64,000 nt of DNA from an uncultured Oscillospiraceae bacterium (GTDB taxonomy: Bacteria > Bacillota > Clostridia > Oscillospirales > Oscillospiraceae): positions 62,001 through 126,000 of the forward strand of contig CAJUKT010000102.1 in assembly GCA_910587255.1 (NCBI GenBank). The letters run 5' to 3'. Position numbers and translations under genes: made by a program. The notes beneath the pieces were generated by a model. The model was not told the DNA's origin. It searched no databases and saw only the letters and a program-made list of their open reading frames with translations. Positions 47,286 through 56,158 of this stretch are shown piece after piece (position 1 is the stretch's first letter; every line of letters starts with the position of its first letter).

Positions 47286-48407
47286 TCACAGCATAACCGG
47301 GTTTGTGGTCCACTCCAGCCCGCACCGCCCCGGCTCCCGGCGGCACAGCTGGTAGAAGTCGGTACAGCGGGCCTCCAGCTCCAGCAGGGGCTCCCCCCTG
47401 CCGTGGGCGGGCTTGGTGAAGACGGGCAGGGCCGCCCGGCCCTTCATCTCCCGCAGCAGGGCCCGGCCCCCTTCGTTGGCCCCCAGCACCCGGAGGTAGG
47501 GCGGGTGGGCGGGCCGGTGGGCCTCCCGCAGCCCCAGCGCCCCCCACAGCAGGGCCCGGCGGATGCGGGCGTGGGCATAGCGCTTGGTCTTGGCCAGCCC
47601 GTATACCTCCTCCAGCGTCCTCCCCTGCCGCACCGCCCGGTACAGCCGGTGGGACAGCCCCTCCCCGCAGTCGGGCAGGGCGGCAAAGCCGCCCTCGTCC
47701 ATGGCGCGCAGGACGGCCAGCGCCGCCCGTTCCCCGCACCTCAGCCCGGCGGGGTTTTCCGCGGCCAGCGCCCCCGACAAAATTTGCTCCCGCAAAAAGG
47801 AGGCGGAGGGGTACTGGGGGTGCGCCCCCCCGTCGTGCCCCGCCCCCGCCCGGCGGACGGTGACGGGCTCGATCCCGCTTTGCAGGGCGTTCAGCGCCCG
47901 GAGGTACTCCACCCCCAGGTTATTGTTCGGCCGGGAGAGCAGCTCCGCCGCCGCCGTCCCCGCCACCTCCTCCGCCGCCCGCTGGCGGCAGGCGGCAAAG
48001 GGAAGCCCCTGGTCCAAAAACCGCCGCAGGGCCGTGCGGTAAGCGGGGCTGTCCAGGCACCGGGCCAGCCGCCCAAGCCCCTGGGCCGCCCCGCACTCGC
48101 TGCCAAAGGACAGGTGGGTCACCACCCCTGTGGCCGCCAGCAGCTCCACCGCCCCCCGGGCGAAGGTCTCCGCCGAGGACGCCGCCCACACCGTAGGCAG
48201 CTCCAGCACCAGGTCCGCGCCCCCCTCCAGGGCGGCCCGGGCCCGGGTCCATTTGTCAAAGACGGCGCACTCCCCCCGCTGCACAAAGTTCCCGCTCATC
48301 ACGGCCACCACGACGCACTCCCCCAGCGCCCGGCGGGTCTCCCCCAGGTGGAAGGCGTGCCCCGGGTGGAAGGGATTGTACTCCGCCACCACCCCCGCCA
48401 CGGTCAT
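47286..48407 (-). CDS. tmcAL: tRNA(Met) cytidine acetate ligase (nucleotidyltransferase)
   Basis: 373 residues. VAEYNPFHPGHAFHLGETRR (about 7-26) is the nucleotidyltransferase HxGH motif; VVVAVMSGNFVQRGECAVFDKWTRARAAL is the conserved adenylation region. The family (YlbM) activates acetate with ATP to form N4-acetylcytidine at the anticodon wobble of tRNA-Met. It is next to ackA (divergent), which also handles acetate. The start at 48407 follows GGGAGGAGG. Confidence 0.92.
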   Translation of the reverse strand: MTVAGVVAEYNPFHPGHAFHLGETRRALGECVVVAVMSGNFVQRGECAVFDKWTRARAALEGGADLVLELPTVWAASSAETFARGAVELLAATGVVTHLSFGSECGAAQGLGRLARCLDSPAYRTALRRFLDQGLPFAACRQRAAEEVAGTAAAELLSRPNNNLGVEYLRALNALQSGIEPVTVRRAGAGHDGGAHPQYPSASFLREQILSGALAAENPAGLRCGERAALAVLRAMDEGGFAALPDCGEGLSHRLYRAVRQGRTLEEVYGLAKTKRYAHARIRRALLWGALGLREAHRPAHPPYLRVLGANEGGRALLREMKGRAALPVFTKPAHGRGEPLLELEARCTDFYQLCRREPGRCGLEWTTNPVML

Positions 48408-48452
48408 GGCCCTCCTCCTCCCACTTATTTTCGGCAAAATCGCGAAAACCGC

Positions 48453-48481
48453 TTGCGGTATGCCGTCCTTCGTAGTATAAT
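48453..48481 (+). promoter_or_regulatory. Promoter of ackA
   Basis: TTGCGG and TATAAT with a 17-base spacer, about 115 bases before ackA. Confidence 0.65.
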
Positions 48482-48596
48482 GTGTCCGTTATACAGCCGT
48501 GCCTTTCGTTATTATACGCCCAAAGGCCGGGCAAAGTAAATACCCAGTTATGTCCCATCACGGAAGCTGGAAATCGTGACTAAAGGAGTGCGGAAT

Positions 48597-49790
48597 ATGA
48601 AAGTTCTCGTCATCAACGCCGGCAGCTCATCCTTGAAGTACCAACTGCTGGACACCGGCAGCCAGAATGTGCTGGCCAAGGGTCTGTGCGAACGCATCGG
48701 CATCGACGGCAAATTCACCTATAAGGCCCCCGGCAAAGCCGTTGTGGACGCCCGCGACGTGGCCATGCCCACCCATTCCGAGGCCATCCAGACCGTGCTC
48801 AACGCCCTAGTGGACCCGGAAAACGGCGTCATCGCCTCCATGAAGGAGATCGACGCAGTGGGCCACCGCGTCGTCCACGGCGGCGAAACCTTCGCCCACT
48901 CCGTACGCATCGACGGGCAGGTGCTCTCCGCCATGGAGGCGTGCGTCCCCCTGGCCCCCCTGCACAACCCCGCCAACATCCTGGGCGTCAAGGCCTGCTC
49001 CGCCGTCATGGGTCCCGACGTGCCCCAGGTGGCCGTGTTCGACACCGCCTTCCACCAGACCATGCCCCCCGTGGCCTACACCTACGCCCTGCCCTATGAA
49101 TACTACCAGCAGGACAAGGTGCGCCGCTACGGCTTCCACGGCACCAGCCACAAGTACGTCACCCAGCGGGCCGCCGACATGCTGGGCAAGCCCATCGAAT
49201 CCCTCAAGCTCATCTCCTGCCACCTGGGCAACGGCTCCTCCGTGGCCGCCGTGGCCGGTGGGAAAAGCGTGGATACCTCCATGGGCTTCACCCCCCTGGC
49301 CGGCGTTCCCATGGGCACCCGCTCCGGCGATCTGGACGCGGGCATTCTGGAGTACCTGATGAACAAGCACGGCATGGACATCAAGGAAATGCTCAATGTG
49401 CTCAATAAAAAATCCGGCGTCCAGGGCCTGTCCGGCGTGTCCTCCGACTTCCGGGACCTGTGCGCCGCCCGGGACGCAGGCAATGGGCGGGCGGCGCTGG
49501 CGCTGGACCTGTTCAACTACGGCGTGAAGAAGTATATCGGGGCCTATGCCGCCGCCATGGGCGGGGTGGACGCCGTGATCTTCACCGCCGGCGTGGGCGA
49601 GAACGACGCCGCGCAGCGCATGGCCATCGCCTCGGGCCTGGAGTTCATGGGCATCAAGATGGACTCCGACGCCAACAGCGTCCGGGGCAAGGAGGCCATC
49701 ATCTCCGCCATCGACTCCAAGGTGAAGGTGCTGCTCATCCCCACCAACGAGGAGCTGATGATCGCGCTGGAGACTGCGGCACTGGTGTAA
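48597..49790 (+). CDS. ackA: Acetate kinase
   Basis: 397 residues. It makes ATP from acetyl phosphate, releasing acetate, the main energy step of many anaerobes. Motifs: LVINAGSSSLKYQLL (N-terminus), DAVGHRVVHGGE, FDTAFHQTMPPVAYTYALPYEYY, RRYGFHGTSHKYVTQRA and SCHLGNGSSVAAV, with TAGVGEND near the end. AAAGGAG precedes the ATG. No pta gene is adjacent. Confidence 0.97.
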   Translation: MKVLVINAGSSSLKYQLLDTGSQNVLAKGLCERIGIDGKFTYKAPGKAVVDARDVAMPTHSEAIQTVLNALVDPENGVIASMKEIDAVGHRVVHGGETFAHSVRIDGQVLSAMEACVPLAPLHNPANILGVKACSAVMGPDVPQVAVFDTAFHQTMPPVAYTYALPYEYYQQDKVRRYGFHGTSHKYVTQRAADMLGKPIESLKLISCHLGNGSSVAAVAGGKSVDTSMGFTPLAGVPMGTRSGDLDAGILEYLMNKHGMDIKEMLNVLNKKSGVQGLSGVSSDFRDLCAARDAGNGRAALALDLFNYGVKKYIGAYAAAMGGVDAVIFTAGVGENDAAQRMAIASGLEFMGIKMDSDANSVRGKEAIISAIDSKVKVLLIPTNEELMIALETAALV

Positions 49791-49859
49791 AGGCGGCGCC
49801 CATGAAAAAGCAGTTATAACCGCTATTAAAAAATAAAATCACGCATCTTTTCCAACAAT

Positions 49860-49895
49860 AACTCCCCGGCGGGTGTCCGCCGGGGAGTTGTTTCA
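49860..49895. terminator. Terminator between ackA and ruvX
   Basis: AACTCCCCGGCGG-GTGT-CCGCCGGGGAGTT followed by GTTTC; serves both convergent genes. Confidence 0.85.
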
Positions 49896-50312
49896 TAAAT
49901 TTTTAGCCCGCCACATGAGATACCCCTCCAGAATCAGCGATGCCGCCACCGCGTCCACGTTATTCCTGTGGGCCTTCATCTTCTTGCCCGAGGCGTGGAG
50001 AATCTGGTGGGCCTCAATGGTGGTGCGCCGCTCGTCCCACAGCCGCACCGGCATCCCTGTCTTTTCCTCCACCAGGGCCGCGAAGGCGCGGTAGAGCTCC
50101 GCCCTGGGCCCCTCGGTGCCGTCCATGTTCCGGGGGAAGCCCATCACCAGCTCGTCCGCCTGCCGCTCCCGGGCGAGCCGGGCCAGCTCCTCTGCCGCCC
50201 GCTCCTGGCTGCGGGTGTGGATCACGGTGGTATAGCCCGCCAGCAGCCCCGAGGCGTCGGACACCGCCACCCCTGTGCGGGCGTCGCCGTAATCAATGGC
50301 CATCACACGCAT
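49893..50312 (-). CDS. ruvX: Putative pre-16S rRNA nuclease / Holliday junction resolvase RuvX (YqgF)
   Basis: 139 residues of the RNase H-like fold: MRVMAIDYGDARTGVAVSD (first catalytic Asp), LVMGFPRNMDGTEGPRA, VRLWDERRTTIEAHQIL and NNVDAVAASLILEGYL (last Asp). Length and motifs are those of YqgF, implicated in 16S rRNA 5'-end processing. Single gene convergent with ackA. Confidence 0.95.
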   Translation of the reverse strand: MRVMAIDYGDARTGVAVSDASGLLAGYTTVIHTRSQERAAEELARLARERQADELVMGFPRNMDGTEGPRAELYRAFAALVEEKTGMPVRLWDERRTTIEAHQILHASGKKMKAHRNNVDAVAASLILEGYLMWRAKNL

Positions 50313-50478
50313 ATTGACCCTCCGTTCCAGAACGGCCAGGCGTCCAGCCTGCGCCGAACCGCCCCACAGCCGTCACATTATCCTCGCAGCCGCCCCCCTC
50401 AGGCGGCAACGGCGTCCCGATGGCCACAGCATACCATATCCCCCCTGCTTTTTCAAGGCAAATAATCCCGCCACCCCC
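50313..50478. other. Intergenic region, no feature recognised
   Basis: 166 bases between ruvX and the rpmG promoter, with no gene, repeat or RNA seen. The ruvX ribosome binding site and promoter should lie here but no clear boxes were found. Confidence 0.5.
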
Positions 50479-50507
50479 TTGACAAGCCCCGCCCGGTGTG
50501 ATATGCT
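50479..50507 (+). promoter_or_regulatory. Promoter of rpmG-secE-nusG-rplK-rplA
   Basis: TTGACA and TATGCT with a 17-base spacer, about 215 bases before rpmG. Confidence 0.8.
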
Positions 50508-50513
50508 ATCAGC

Positions 50514-50720
50514 ACCTGTGAGCAGGGCTTTCTTTTTGTGCGTATTTTTACGGGATAGGCACAAAAACCCTGACCCCTCCCCGGAGGACCGCAGGGAGGC
50601 AATTGGCCGATTTCCCGTAGCTTCCAATGGGCGCGTTTTGCCCATTTTGAGCGCTGGAGTCGGCAAAGGCCGGTCCGGCGCTTTTTTGCCGCCCGGTCAA
50701 TTTAAAAGGAGGTGCCGAGA
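50514..50720 (+). promoter_or_regulatory. Structured leader of the rpmG operon with terminator-like hairpin
   Basis: About 205 transcribed bases with strong folding: TTTTTGTGC / GCACAAAAA around 50533-50566, and AGCGCTGGA / TCCGGCGCT followed by TTTTTT (50649-50688), a full intrinsic terminator ahead of the first gene. This suggests transcription attenuation of the ribosomal protein/secE/nusG cluster. No known ribosomal-protein leader family was recognised. Confidence 0.65.
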
Positions 50721-50885
50721 ATGGCGAAAGCCGGAAACCGTGTGAAGGTCGTGCTGCGCTGCTCCGAGTGCAAGCAGCGCAACTACAACACCAAGAAGAA
50801 CAAGCGCAATACCACCGAGCGCCTGGAGCTCAACAAGTACTGCCCCTTCTGCAGAAAGCACACGAAGCACACCGAAACCAAGTAA
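50721..50885 (+). CDS. rpmG: 50S ribosomal protein L33
   Basis: 54 residues: MAKAGNRVKVVLRCSECKQR and on, with zinc-binding Cys14, Cys17, Cys41 and Cys44, the zinc-containing (C+) form of L33. AAAGGAGGTG precedes the ATG. First gene of the rpmG-secE-nusG-rplK-rplA operon. Confidence 0.95.
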   Translation: MAKAGNRVKVVLRCSECKQRNYNTKKNKRNTTERLELNKYCPFCRKHTKHTETK

Positions 50886-50920
50886 TGGGCGCCGCTCAAA
50901 GGAAAGAAGGGTTAACGTAA

Positions 50921-51217
50921 ATGTCTGAACAGGAAAAGCGGGACAACACCGCCACTCCGAAGGAGTCCGTAAGCTCCGACAAGAAGGCCAAGGCCCCCAA
51001 GAAGAAGGAACAGAAGCCAAACCGCCTCCTGCGCTGGCTCAAGGACCTGAAGGGTGAGCTGAAAAAGGTCACCTGGCCCTCCCTCAAGGACACGGTTAAA
51101 AACGTGGGCGTCGTCATCGTGTGCGTCATCCTCGTGGGCATTTTCATCTGGGGGTTCGACTACCTCGCCCGTGCGGTGATCCAAGCCCTGTTTGCGTTGT
51201 TTGAGTACCTGGGCTAA
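50921..51217 (+). CDS. secE: Preprotein translocase subunit SecE
   Basis: 98 residues. A charged Lys-rich N-terminus (about 1-33), the amphipathic helix RLLRWLKDLKGELKKVTWPSLKDTVKN and one membrane span (VGVVIVCVILVGIFIWGFDYLA), the typical Gram-positive SecE. It stabilises SecY in the translocon. AAAGAAGG precedes the ATG. Confidence 0.96.
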   Translation: MSEQEKRDNTATPKESVSSDKKAKAPKKKEQKPNRLLRWLKDLKGELKKVTWPSLKDTVKNVGVVIVCVILVGIFIWGFDYLARAVIQALFALFEYLG

Positions 51218-51228
51218 GGGGTCGCGGA

Positions 51229-51747
51229 ATGGCTGACGAATTGAAATGGTATGTGGCCCACACCTACTCCGGCTATGAGAACACCGTAGCCATGTCCATT
51301 GAGCAGGCCGTGGAAAACCGCAGCATGCACGACCTCATCGCCGAGGTGTCCATTCCTCTCGAGACCGTCACCGAGATCACCGACAACGGCCCCAAAACCG
51401 TGGAGCGCAAGGTATTCCCCGGCTACGTGCTGGTGAAAATGGTCATGACCGACGAGACCTGGCATCTGGTGCGCAACATCCGGGGCGTCACCGGCTTTGT
51501 GGGCTCGGCCAACAAGGCCATCCCCCTCACCGAGGAGGAGATCGCCGCCTTGGGCGTGGAAAAGCGCGAGGTGGTGGTGAGCTACGGCGTGGGCGACAGC
51601 GTGAAGATCACCGACGGCGCCCTGGCCTCCTTCATCGGCACGGTGGAGGATCTGGATACCGAGCGCGGCAAGGTTCGGGTGGTGGTGTCCATGTTCGGCC
51701 GGGAGACCCCTGTCGAATTGGAGCTGGATCAAGTCGAAACGATCTAA
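51229..51747 (+). CDS. nusG: Transcription termination/antitermination protein NusG
   Basis: 172 residues. NGN domain (ELKWYVAHTYSGYENTVAMSIEQAVE onward, VFPGYVLVKMVMTDETWHLVRN) and KOW domain (VGDSVKITDGALASFIGTVEDLDTERGKVRVVVSMFGRETPVELELDQVE). Binds RNA polymerase and influences pausing and coupling to ribosomes. 11 bases after secE. Confidence 0.97.
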   Translation: MADELKWYVAHTYSGYENTVAMSIEQAVENRSMHDLIAEVSIPLETVTEITDNGPKTVERKVFPGYVLVKMVMTDETWHLVRNIRGVTGFVGSANKAIPLTEEEIAALGVEKREVVVSYGVGDSVKITDGALASFIGTVEDLDTERGKVRVVVSMFGRETPVELELDQVETI

Positions 51748-51839
51748 GAAAATCAGAGGCGGGTGAGACCCGCCAGTGGGAGAAATCCCCGAAGCGGATT
51801 TCGTCACCACCACATTTTATGTAGGAGGTGCTGTTTCAA

Positions 51840-52265
51840 ATGGCACAGAAAATTACTGGATATGTAAAGCTGCAGATCCCCGCCGGCCAGGCAACCCCGG
51901 CCCCCCCTGTGGGCCCCGCCCTGGGCCAGCACGGCGTGAACATCGCCGCCTTTACCAAGGAGTTCAACGAGCGCACCAAAAAGGACATGGGCCTGATCAT
52001 CCCCGTGGTCATCACCGTGTACGCCGACCGCTCCTTCTCCTTCATCACCAAGACCCCCCCTGCCGCCGTGCTCATCAAGAAGGCGTGCAATATCGAGTCC
52101 GGCTCCGGCGTGCCCAATAAGACCAAGGTGGCCACCCTGTCCAAGGCCGACTGCCAGAAGATCGCCGAGACCAAAATGCCCGACCTGAACGCCGCCAGCC
52201 TGGAGGCCGCCATGAGCATGATCGCCGGTACCGCCCGCTCCATGGGCGTGCTGGTGGAAGAGTAA
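51840..52265 (+). CDS. rplK: 50S ribosomal protein L11
   Basis: 141 residues: MAQKITGYVKLQIPAGQATPAPPVGPALGQHGVNIAAFTKEFNERTK and the rRNA-binding C-terminal domain (TLSKADCQKIAETKMPDLNAASLEAAMSMIAGTARSMGV). Normal length. AGGAGG lies 10 bases before the ATG. It is followed by rplA. Confidence 0.97.
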   Translation: MAQKITGYVKLQIPAGQATPAPPVGPALGQHGVNIAAFTKEFNERTKKDMGLIIPVVITVYADRSFSFITKTPPAAVLIKKACNIESGSGVPNKTKVATLSKADCQKIAETKMPDLNAASLEAAMSMIAGTARSMGVLVEE

Positions 52266-52284
52266 GGGAAAGGAGGAAGCAGCA

Positions 52285-52980
52285 ATGGCTAAGAAAGGCA
52301 AAAAGTATGTGGACAGCGCCAAGCTCATCGACCGCGCCGCCCAGTATGACGTGAACGAGGCCATGGAGCTGGTCATCAAGACCGCCACCGCCAAGTTTGA
52401 CGAGACCGTGGAGCTACACGTGAAGCTGGGCGTGGATTCCCGCCACGCCGATCAGCAGGTCCGCGGCGCCATCGTCCTCCCCCACGGCACCGGCAAGACC
52501 GCCCGGGTGCTGGTGTTCGCCAAGGGCGACAAGGCCGACGAGGCCCGCGCCGCCGGCGCCGATTTTGTGGGCGATATGGACATGGTGGAGAAGATCCAGA
52601 AGGAAAACTGGTTCGACTTTGACGTTGTGGTCGCCACCCCCGACATGATGGGCGTTGTGGGCCGTCTGGGTAAGGTTCTGGGCCCCAAGGGCCTGATGCC
52701 CTCCCCCAAGGCCGGCACCGTCACCCCCAACGTGACCCAGGCCGTCAACGAGATCAAGGCCGGTAAGGTGGAGTACCGTCTGGACAAGACCAACATCATC
52801 CACTGCCCCATCGGCAAGGTGTCCTTTGGCCCCGAGAAGCTGGGCGATAACCTGAACGCCCTCATGGGCGCCATCGTCAAGGCCAAGCCCGCCGCCGCCA
52901 AGGGCCAGTACGTGAAGAGCTGCGTCGCCGCCGCCACCATGGGCCCCGGCGTGAAGCTGAACACCGGTAAGTTCGCCTGA
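52285..52980 (+). CDS. rplA: 50S ribosomal protein L1
   Basis: 231 residues: VELHVKLGVDSRHADQQVRGAIVLPHGTGKT, GRLGKVLGPKGLMPSPKAGTVT and KVEYRLDKTNIIHCPIGKVSF are L1 signatures. AAGGAGG precedes the ATG. A strong terminator follows and rplJ-rplL, the usual next genes, are absent. Confidence 0.97.
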   Translation: MAKKGKKYVDSAKLIDRAAQYDVNEAMELVIKTATAKFDETVELHVKLGVDSRHADQQVRGAIVLPHGTGKTARVLVFAKGDKADEARAAGADFVGDMDMVEKIQKENWFDFDVVVATPDMMGVVGRLGKVLGPKGLMPSPKAGTVTPNVTQAVNEIKAGKVEYRLDKTNIIHCPIGKVSFGPEKLGDNLNALMGAIVKAKPAAAKGQYVKSCVAAATMGPGVKLNTGKFA

Positions 52981-53005
52981 GAAGCACATAGGATCACGCA
53001 CATAG

Positions 53006-53036
53006 AAAAGCCGCCGGCAGAGCCGGCGGCTTTTTC
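53006..53036. terminator. Terminator after rplA
   Basis: AAAGCCGCCGGC-AGA-GCCGGCGGCTTTTT, symmetric, also ending the convergent ATP-grasp gene. Confidence 0.93.
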
Positions 53037-53042
53037 ATGTCT

Positions 53043-54245
53043 TTATTTCTTTTTTCTCACCTTCAGCACATCCCGGTAAAAGGCCTCCATCTCCCGCCTG
53101 GTCTTGAACGTGCCCACATACATCTGGTTCCCCATGGCCCCGGACAGCACATCGGGAATGCGGTCCACCATCTTCAGATTCCCGCTGTATTTGGCCAGGA
53201 TGTCCACATGGCTCAGGGCAAAGGGCTTGCCGTCCCGGCGTCCGGCATAGGCACAGAAGGCGCGCTCCCCCGCCTCCAGGGTGGAGCGGTCAAAGGCGAC
53301 CATGTCCGCCCAGATCTTATAGACATTGGTGGAGTTGGCATAATTCATCATGTCCGGGCTGAACCCGCCGCAGGGACGCATATTCACCTCCAGCGCCACC
53401 ACGTCCCCCTTCCTGCCCATACCCGCCTGGTCCCGGGTGAGGCGGAAGAACTCAAAGTGCACAAACCGGCTCTTCACGCCGAAGCTCTTCACTGTGGCCC
53501 GTCCCGCCCTCCTGGTGTCGGCGGCCAGATCCTTGACAATGTAATAGATGGAGTTATCCTCCTGATTCACAATGTCCATGATGGACATGGGGGTGACGTT
53601 GCCGGTCTCAAAAACAGGCTCCCCCCTGGAGTCGATGATGGCGTCGTAGGAATTGACCTCGGCGTGAATGAACTCCTCCATGATATAGGGCACGCCCTCC
53701 ATGCGCCGGGCCAGAAAGGCCCCCAGCTCGGTCTCGCTGGACAGCTTATGGGTGTCGGAGGCGCCCACGCCATTGTCCGGCTTGACCACCACCGGCCAGC
53801 CCACCTTTTTAATAAAAGCCAGGCACCCCTTTTCGTCGTCCACCAGATGATAGCGGGCGGCGGGGATGCCCGCCTTTTGGTAAAACTCCTTCATCCGGGA
53901 CTTGTACTTGATGCGGGGGATATCCCCCTCCTGAAAGCCGGAGGTGATGCGGAAATCCGTGCGCAGCCTGGCGTCCCGCTCCAGCCAATACTCGTTGTTG
54001 GATTCCAGCCAGTCGATCCGGCCGTAGCGGAAGATGAAGTAGGCCACCGCCCGGTACACCTCGTCATAGTTTTCCAGGCTGTCCACCCGGTAGTACTCGT
54101 TCAGGCTGTTTTTCAGCTCGCCCATGAGCCCGTCATAGGGGGCGTCGCCGATGCCCAGCACGTTCATGCCGTTATTTTTCAGCTCCCGGCAAAACTGCCA
54201 GTAGTTGGTGGGGAAGTTGGGTGAAATGAAGATCACGTTTTTCAT
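53043..54245 (-). CDS. ATP-grasp domain protein
   Basis: 400 residues. The N-terminal about 100 residues form a pre-ATP-grasp domain (FISPNFPTNYWQFCRELKNNGMNVLGIGDAP). The ATP-grasp core has VGWPVVVKPDNGVGASDTHKL (nucleotide-binding loop), MEEFIHAEVNSYDAII and VALEVNMRPCGGFSPDMMNYANS (metal ligands). Such enzymes ligate a carboxylate to an amine. It is the last of three co-directional genes after two esterases (27 and 19 base gaps), so it may act on the same product. The substrate is unknown. Confidence 0.88.
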   Translation of the reverse strand: MKNVIFISPNFPTNYWQFCRELKNNGMNVLGIGDAPYDGLMGELKNSLNEYYRVDSLENYDEVYRAVAYFIFRYGRIDWLESNNEYWLERDARLRTDFRITSGFQEGDIPRIKYKSRMKEFYQKAGIPAARYHLVDDEKGCLAFIKKVGWPVVVKPDNGVGASDTHKLSSETELGAFLARRMEGVPYIMEEFIHAEVNSYDAIIDSRGEPVFETGNVTPMSIMDIVNQEDNSIYYIVKDLAADTRRAGRATVKSFGVKSRFVHFEFFRLTRDQAGMGRKGDVVALEVNMRPCGGFSPDMMNYANSTNVYKIWADMVAFDRSTLEAGERAFCAYAGRRDGKPFALSHVDILAKYSGNLKMVDRIPDVLSGAMGNQMYVGTFKTRREMEAFYRDVLKVRKKK

Positions 54246-54272
54246 AGCTTTTCCTTCTCTCTCTGGGTTGGG

Positions 54273-55028
54273 TCAATTCTCCAGCAAATAGGGCACAAAG
54301 TAGGCCACCTGTTTATACCACCAGTCCCAGTCGTGGGCCACGTCCCAGCCCCACACGTCCACCCAGAGGCGGATACCCTTCTCCCGGAAAATATCCGCCA
54401 GCCACAGGGTCGTCCCCGGAACCTCCCAGGGCCCCCGGCCCACGCAGATGACCCCCTTCTTCTGGTTGTAAAACTGGATGAAGGGGTGGTCCTTAGGCAT
54501 GTTGGCCAGGCAGTGCACTGGGGAGTTGCGGTAGACCACCTCATCCATATAGCTGCCGAAGCCGTACTCCGCGCTGTAGATGCCGCTCAGGGCCAGCACC
54601 CGGTCAAACAGGTCCGGGCGGCGGAAGAACAGGTTGGCGGCGTGGGTGGCTCCCAGGGAGCACCCGAACACCATCACCCCCGCCTCCCCGGTCCAGCCGT
54701 TGCGCTGGTTCACCATGGCGCGCATAAAGGGCACCATCTCGTCGGTGATATAGGCCAGCCACTGCTCATAGCGCCGGATACGCCAATAGGGGTCCCCCCA
54801 CTTGTCGGACCAGCTCTCCGCGTCCATGGTGTCGACGGCGAACACCATCACCTGGCCGGATTCAATCCAAGGGGCCCAGGCGTCGGTCATTTTGAAGTTC
54901 TCGAAATCAAAGAAGCGCCCGTCCTGGCAGGGGATGAACAGCACCGGGCGGCCCGCGTGACCATATACCTTACACTCCATGTCCCGGCCCAGGGCGGGGC
55001 TGTAATCCTTGAAATACTGCGTCTGCAT
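54273..55028 (-). CDS. Alpha/beta hydrolase, esterase family
   Basis: 251 residues. The nucleophile elbow is MVFGCSLGATHAAN (GxSxG, about 118-131), with AESWSDKWGDPYWRIRRYEQWLAYITDEMVPFMRAM before it, as in D-type esterases (DUF3089/YbbA-like, putative esterase family). The C-terminal VWGWDVAHDWDWWYKQ holds the presumed His. Start at 55028 follows GGGAGG. Middle gene of the esterase-esterase-ATP-grasp operon. Confidence 0.85.
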   Translation of the reverse strand: MQTQYFKDYSPALGRDMECKVYGHAGRPVLFIPCQDGRFFDFENFKMTDAWAPWIESGQVMVFAVDTMDAESWSDKWGDPYWRIRRYEQWLAYITDEMVPFMRAMVNQRNGWTGEAGVMVFGCSLGATHAANLFFRRPDLFDRVLALSGIYSAEYGFGSYMDEVVYRNSPVHCLANMPKDHPFIQFYNQKKGVICVGRGPWEVPGTTLWLADIFREKGIRLWVDVWGWDVAHDWDWWYKQVAYFVPYLLEN

Positions 55029-55047
55029 AGAATTCCTCCCGGTCCGC

Positions 55048-55821
55048 TCACGCATCCCCCCTGCCATAGAGCAGGGTGTTCATGAAAAATGGAATCTGCC
55101 GCTCCCAGCTGGCCTCGCTGTGGTCGCCGCCGGGGACGATGCGGAAGTCCAGCAGCACCCGCTTATCCAACAGCGCGGCCGCCGTCCGCCCCAGCAGCTT
55201 GTAGGTCTGGGCGTGGTTGGAGATCTCCCGGGAGCCGTAGTCCATGTACACCACCGTGCCCGGCGGGATCCGGGCGGTGCGGATGAGGGTATCTACCTTC
55301 CCCGGCGCCACCCACAGCGACGGGGACAGCGCCGCAGCCCGGGAAAAGTAGCGGTTATACTCCATCACCGCGTACAGGGCCATCAGCCCCCCCATAGAGC
55401 TGCCGGCGATGAAGGTATCGTTCCGCCCGGGAAGGGTGGGGAACTCCTGGTCGATGGCCGGCTTGAAGCTGCGGACCAGCCACTCCATGGTGGTCTTTCC
55501 CCGCCCCCGCACCCGACCCGTGTCGCTGTTGGAGAAGGTCCAAGGGGAGTATTCGCTCAGCCGGCCGTTGTCCGGGTGGTGATTACACTCCACCGCAGCC
55601 ACGATGAGCTGGGTCTGGGCGGCGTCCAAGTACCCCCCCATCCCCCAGCTCTTGCCGTAGGTGGCGTCCTCGTCAAAAAAAACATTGTGCCCGTCGAACA
55701 TGTACAAAACGGGGTAGCGCAGCTCCGGGTTCCTCTGCCAGGAGTCGGGCAGGTAGATGTAAGCCCGGCGGGATTCCTCCCCTGTGAGCTCGGGTATGGT
55801 GATATTCCATTTGTCAATCAT
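55048..55821 (-). CDS. Alpha/beta hydrolase, esterase family
   Basis: 257 residues. TFIAGSSMGGLMALYAVMEYN is the GxSxG nucleophile motif; YVLYMFDGHNVFFDEDATYGKSW-type residues near 35-60 and GGDHSEASWERQIPFF at the end supply the oxyanion loop and catalytic His. Putative esterases of this family (COG2819-like) hydrolyse siderophore or acyl-sugar esters. First gene of the three-gene operon. The ribosome binding site GGATCCTGGCC is weak. Confidence 0.88.
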   Translation of the reverse strand: MIDKWNITIPELTGEESRRAYIYLPDSWQRNPELRYPVLYMFDGHNVFFDEDATYGKSWGMGGYLDAAQTQLIVAAVECNHHPDNGRLSEYSPWTFSNSDTGRVRGRGKTTMEWLVRSFKPAIDQEFPTLPGRNDTFIAGSSMGGLMALYAVMEYNRYFSRAAALSPSLWVAPGKVDTLIRTARIPPGTVVYMDYGSREISNHAQTYKLLGRTAAALLDKRVLLDFRIVPGGDHSEASWERQIPFFMNTLLYGRGDA

Positions 55822-56128
55822 AGGCCAGGATCCTTTCCCGCTTCAACGCGGCGTTATATCGGAACAAGGCTGAACCGGCACAGGTCAAGGCGGCGCGGGG
55901 CCCTGCGGCGATGGGCCGCAGACCCGGAAAAGATCATTTGATCCCCTTGAACCTGCTTGACTATAATAGGATAGTTTAGCACAGTGACGTAAAAAATGCA
56001 ATTCACGGATTTCCTGATCTTCGCCCCTCCCATCCCCTCTGACTAGCGCATTTTTACAGACGCCGGGGCCGGGAGCCCCCCGCGCCTCCCGGGCGGAGAG
56101 GGAACCAAATCTGTTTTCAGCGACGGCT
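55822..56128. other. Intergenic region, promoter of the esterase operon likely
   Basis: About 300 bases with no gene. A TATTATAG stretch on the minus strand near 55962-55972 could be a -10 box; no good -35 was found. No repeat recognised. Confidence 0.4.
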
Positions 56129-56158
56129 AAGACCGCCGGCCTAACGGCCGGCGGTCTT
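56129..56158 (-). terminator. Terminator of the O-antigen-ligase-like gene
   Basis: AAGACCGCCGGCC-TAAC-GGCCGGCGGTCTT overlaps the 3' end of the gene at 56141. T-tract is weak. Confidence 0.7.
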
